Origin: Curvularia sp. ZM96
Taxonomy: Eukaryota > Ascomycota > Dothideomycetes > Pleosporales > Pleosporaceae
Direction: 5' to 3'
DNA: 64,000 bases
Assembly: GCA_022457065.1 (NCBI GenBank)
Contig: JAJGBQ010000002.1
Span: forward strand, 4,030,001-4,094,000
Every line of letters starts with the position of its first letter. Position 1 is the stretch's first letter. The notes under the pieces are model-generated. The model worked only from the letters and a program-made list of their open reading frames with translations, ran no database searches and had not been told where the DNA came from. The translations under genes and the position numbers were made by a program. Below are positions 61,223 through 64,000 of this stretch, in pieces.

Positions 61223-64000
61223 GTTCGCCAAAGGAAGATCTGTGGATTACAAGTGAAACAACTTTTCACAGAGGACGAACGCAGTATGTCAAGTGACGCA
61301 TTGGTTATATGGGCAGTAAGCCGCGCTTTTGAATCAGAACACCCTCCCAAATAGAGAATGGCCACAGAGAATTCTTGTATCATTCCCATTCCGGCCCCCC
61401 GATCCACCTATAGGCCTGATGAATGGGGATTTAGTGTCATTCGCGAGAGTGTGGCACATCTCGGATTTACTCAAGACTGAAATCACGGACCTCAACTCCA
61501 AGCCAATATACGATGATGACCTTAGGTCCGTCATAAACGCCCCAATCATATCATCGAAAGCTTACTCACGCCCGATCTTTCCAAATAAATGGCCTTAAAT
61601 GGGAAAGACTTCGCTACCCAAGAGGCGAGAAAGATTAGAGGTGTCTGCTGCCTGATCAGTTGACTTCGAAAAGTGCGCTACTCTTGCCTTCTCTATTCAG
61701 GAATGTTCTCCAAACAGTAGAAAATCGAGCGCTTTCCGATTATAGAATCTGCTTTTACGTCATCTTGGCCCCACGCATTATCCTTCTGAGGACCTGGAGT
61801 TGAAGACGGTGGTCAGCATCGGGAGTTACCGTCCGGTAGGATCGATTCAGGTCATTCTATCGTTGAATAAGGAATATATTACCCTCTCTTTTCGGAAGAG
61901 ATTGAAAAGCTACTGCGGATGTTGATATGCTAGGCCATAAAGCAGCTTCTAGTATGTCACTGTTTTTGCTCTCTGTCCTGTAATAATTCATCCCACAGTG
62001 GCAAGACGTTTTTGAACCACGTATGCTAGGTACTCCTTCTACCTCGGTTTGTGTTGGACCGATATAGACTGGGAAGTTCACCTCAGCAGGGCGTTAGGCG
62101 GGCTATCTCACAGGCAAGCCATTGTCGATTACCCGCGGTCCAAAAGATAGTATGTGGGAGAGTAGGGTGGAGCCATCCGCAGGATTTTGACGGTTACTCG
62201 CAGGTGGTCCCAATGAATAAACTTTCAAGATCGTCATCGAGAAACTCAAATTCCGTTGCATTTCTACTGAGTGGGTTGCTTATTGGTGACTTTGGCCGAT
62301 ATTCGACGTGTGAGCTTGTCGTAAGCCTTACTTGACACTAATCATCCGCCCCCATTACCCAAACCTTCACAGATTTCAAATAGAATTCTAAAATGAAGTG
62401 TAGAATGATCACCACTCTCCCATGCACCATACACTATTGTTTTGTAGCTGATGCGATATCAGTAGTCCATGATAGACTCTCACATTCATTCTCTATTCGC
62501 AGGCAGTCATCGTATACGAACTATTCCACAAGCCCGGTCTGATCTCAGCCGCCCCCAATTTTAACATAATACGATGTGTTAAGAGCCGGCGGGTCGGACC
62601 CGCGCGCAACGGCACGCTGATCGCCCGTGCGGTATGCTGCACCGAACACTAACACTGCAAACATGTTAGTTGCCAAGTTGGGGGGACGTCCGAGATCTCG
62701 GGACACTTGACAGACGGCTATCGGAACTTGATCGCTGTCGGCTGAAACCCTCAGCGCGATGCTCCTCGTCCAACGATGGAAACGGAACCTATCGCCTCCC
62801 AAACAGCTGAAATCGCTCCACACATGTTAGTGTGATGGGATATGATGGTGTGCGAGAAGTGGGGTCGTGACTTACTCTTCATCCAGCAGGCGCTTACAAC
62901 AAGGGAATTTTAAGCGACTCTGCAGATTCGGCATATGGGTTCTTCCCACCCTTGTGGTTCTCTTCTGTCCAAACTTGGGCCAGAATCGCCATACACAGAC
63001 CAAATGCAGCCCGTATCTTGTCGATGTTGACGCTGGATGGTGGACATTTTCGGGGATTGTCCGAAAACTGCACAAGCCCTTGCAAGCCACTTCCTTCGAA
63101 CTCCGGTGTTCGCGTCTTTGCTGATCATTTACACAGCCCTGTTCCAAATGGCCGGTCTGCTATTCAGCTTGCAGGGCACTGAGCTAGTGATAAGGTCTTT
63201 GCACAATCCCTTCGTCCATTTTAGTAAGTGCTATTACACAGTTCAGTGTCGCCAAACCTACTCAATAGACTAAGTGGGATCGGATATCAGAGCTCGAGAC
63301 CCTCTCGTCTTCATTAGCGCCCAGGATGCGACAGCTTGGCTATCCTGCAGTGAACTTGACGCGTGGCTTGATGGCTTGAATGCAGCAAAGCCATGTGAGC
63401 ATTGTAAGCGCGGACTGCGCGACAGAGCTGTATTAGTAGGCATCCACACCAAGCATTGTAAAGGTTGCAGACAAGAGGACATGCAGTAGTCCTAGACCAG
63501 ATACGTGCGCCCTCCGTTCAACAGCCGGACGCCTTGAACTTGGAGTATGTCTTTGACACCTGTTTGAGAAAGCACTTGTATTCATTAATTTAAATTACAG
63601 TGCATGAGAAGTAGAGGGTGTACTTGCATATATTGTTCTCCATGCTAGGGTGAACAGAAACGGTTCGCAGAGATCGAGTGGCAGTTCATGGAGAAGGTGG
63701 GGGCTATTTTATCGCCGATCTGCTTGGTAGGTGGCAATGCACATAGCAGCCACAAAGGATGTCATAGTTTCGGATAGGGATTGGTCCTACCCACCATTAC
63801 AAAGATAGGGAGCCTTTCATAGGCAGACGCAATGTAGTTTCCATAATGGCGTCGGAGCAAGGATAGCTCTCAGAATAGTATTAAGAGCGTCTGGGCCCGT
63901 TGGAGTAAGACTTGATGGCGATTAAGTTGCTTGGAGACGTACCCAATTCATATTACCATTTTGCCCCAAATATTCGTTTTCACCTCAAAACGCTATGTTT
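61223..64000. other. Gene-free right edge, about 2.8 kb
   Basis: The first few hundred bases should include the promoter of the sulfurase-like gene. Beyond that only short frames occur. One at 63274-63489 contains CEHCKRGL and HCKGCRQE, but it is too short and isolated to name. No inverted-repeat copy was seen. Confidence 0.4.

Noticed and set aside
58363..63889. Exact 16-nt repeat AATAGTATTAAGAGCG at 58363 and 63874
   Set aside because: A single 16-mer match in 64 kb is about what chance allows, and the flanks are unrelated.
1..64000. CRISPR arrays, prophage, operons or secondary-metabolite cluster
   Set aside because: Eukaryotic gene structure throughout; no direct-repeat array and no backbone synthase genes were seen.

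Overview
This window is nuclear DNA of a filamentous ascomycete. Coding exons are joined by short introns, mostly 47-76 nt, with GT..AG ends and CTAAC/CTGAC-like branch sites. Every recognisable protein is of fungal type. The F-box proteins, the C2H2 proteins and the CorA-like transporter suggest a dothideomycete, probably Pleosporales; that placement is inference. No rRNA, tRNA, CRISPR array or biosynthetic cluster was recognised. Start codons were checked base by base, and several long frames begin only at TTG or GTG, so the first ATG was used instead.

From about 4 to 43 kb the window is a dense housekeeping block: DNA ligase I (3993-6800, -), a MIX23/Cid2 mitochondrial protein (7260-7913, +), ribosomal protein uL1/RPL10A (8953-9713, -), CCR4-NOT subunit CAF40 (10489-11761, -), Kin1/PAR-1 kinase (12431-15643, -), a GPATCH1-type spliceosomal protein (16885-19068, +), a CorA-like transporter (19261-21205, -), endopolyphosphatase (23028-25398, -), the CHD1 remodeler (26064-31613, -), ribosome recycling factor RLI1/ABCE1 (32058-34099, +), a TBC-domain Rab GAP (35407-38937, -), a Spartan/SPRTN-type protease (39422-40625, +), and two F-box-type proteins. 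Four pairs are divergent and share a presumptive promoter: LIG1/MIX23, KIN1/GPATCH1, CHD1/RLI1 and TBC/SPRTN. Most exon models were confirmed by reading phase across every junction. Several give the exact family length (RPL10A 217 aa, RLI1 604 aa).

From about 43 to 64 kb the window is gene-poor, with intergenic spans of 2-4 kb. It holds a small unknown protein, two C2H2 zinc-finger proteins that share an unusual finger layout, and a molybdenum-cofactor-sulfurase-like PLP enzyme that lacks a MOSC domain. A short Zn2Cys6 regulator without a middle domain sits alone at the left edge (1440-2113).

The clearest structure not explained by genes is a family of short terminal-inverted-repeat elements (MITE-like). 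Copies lie at 41402-41632, 51288-51450 and 59138-59360, with a diverged fourth near 42793-42973. One copy supplies the last 21 codons and the stop of an F-box-like gene, and another ends about 80 bp past the stop of the sulfurase-like gene.
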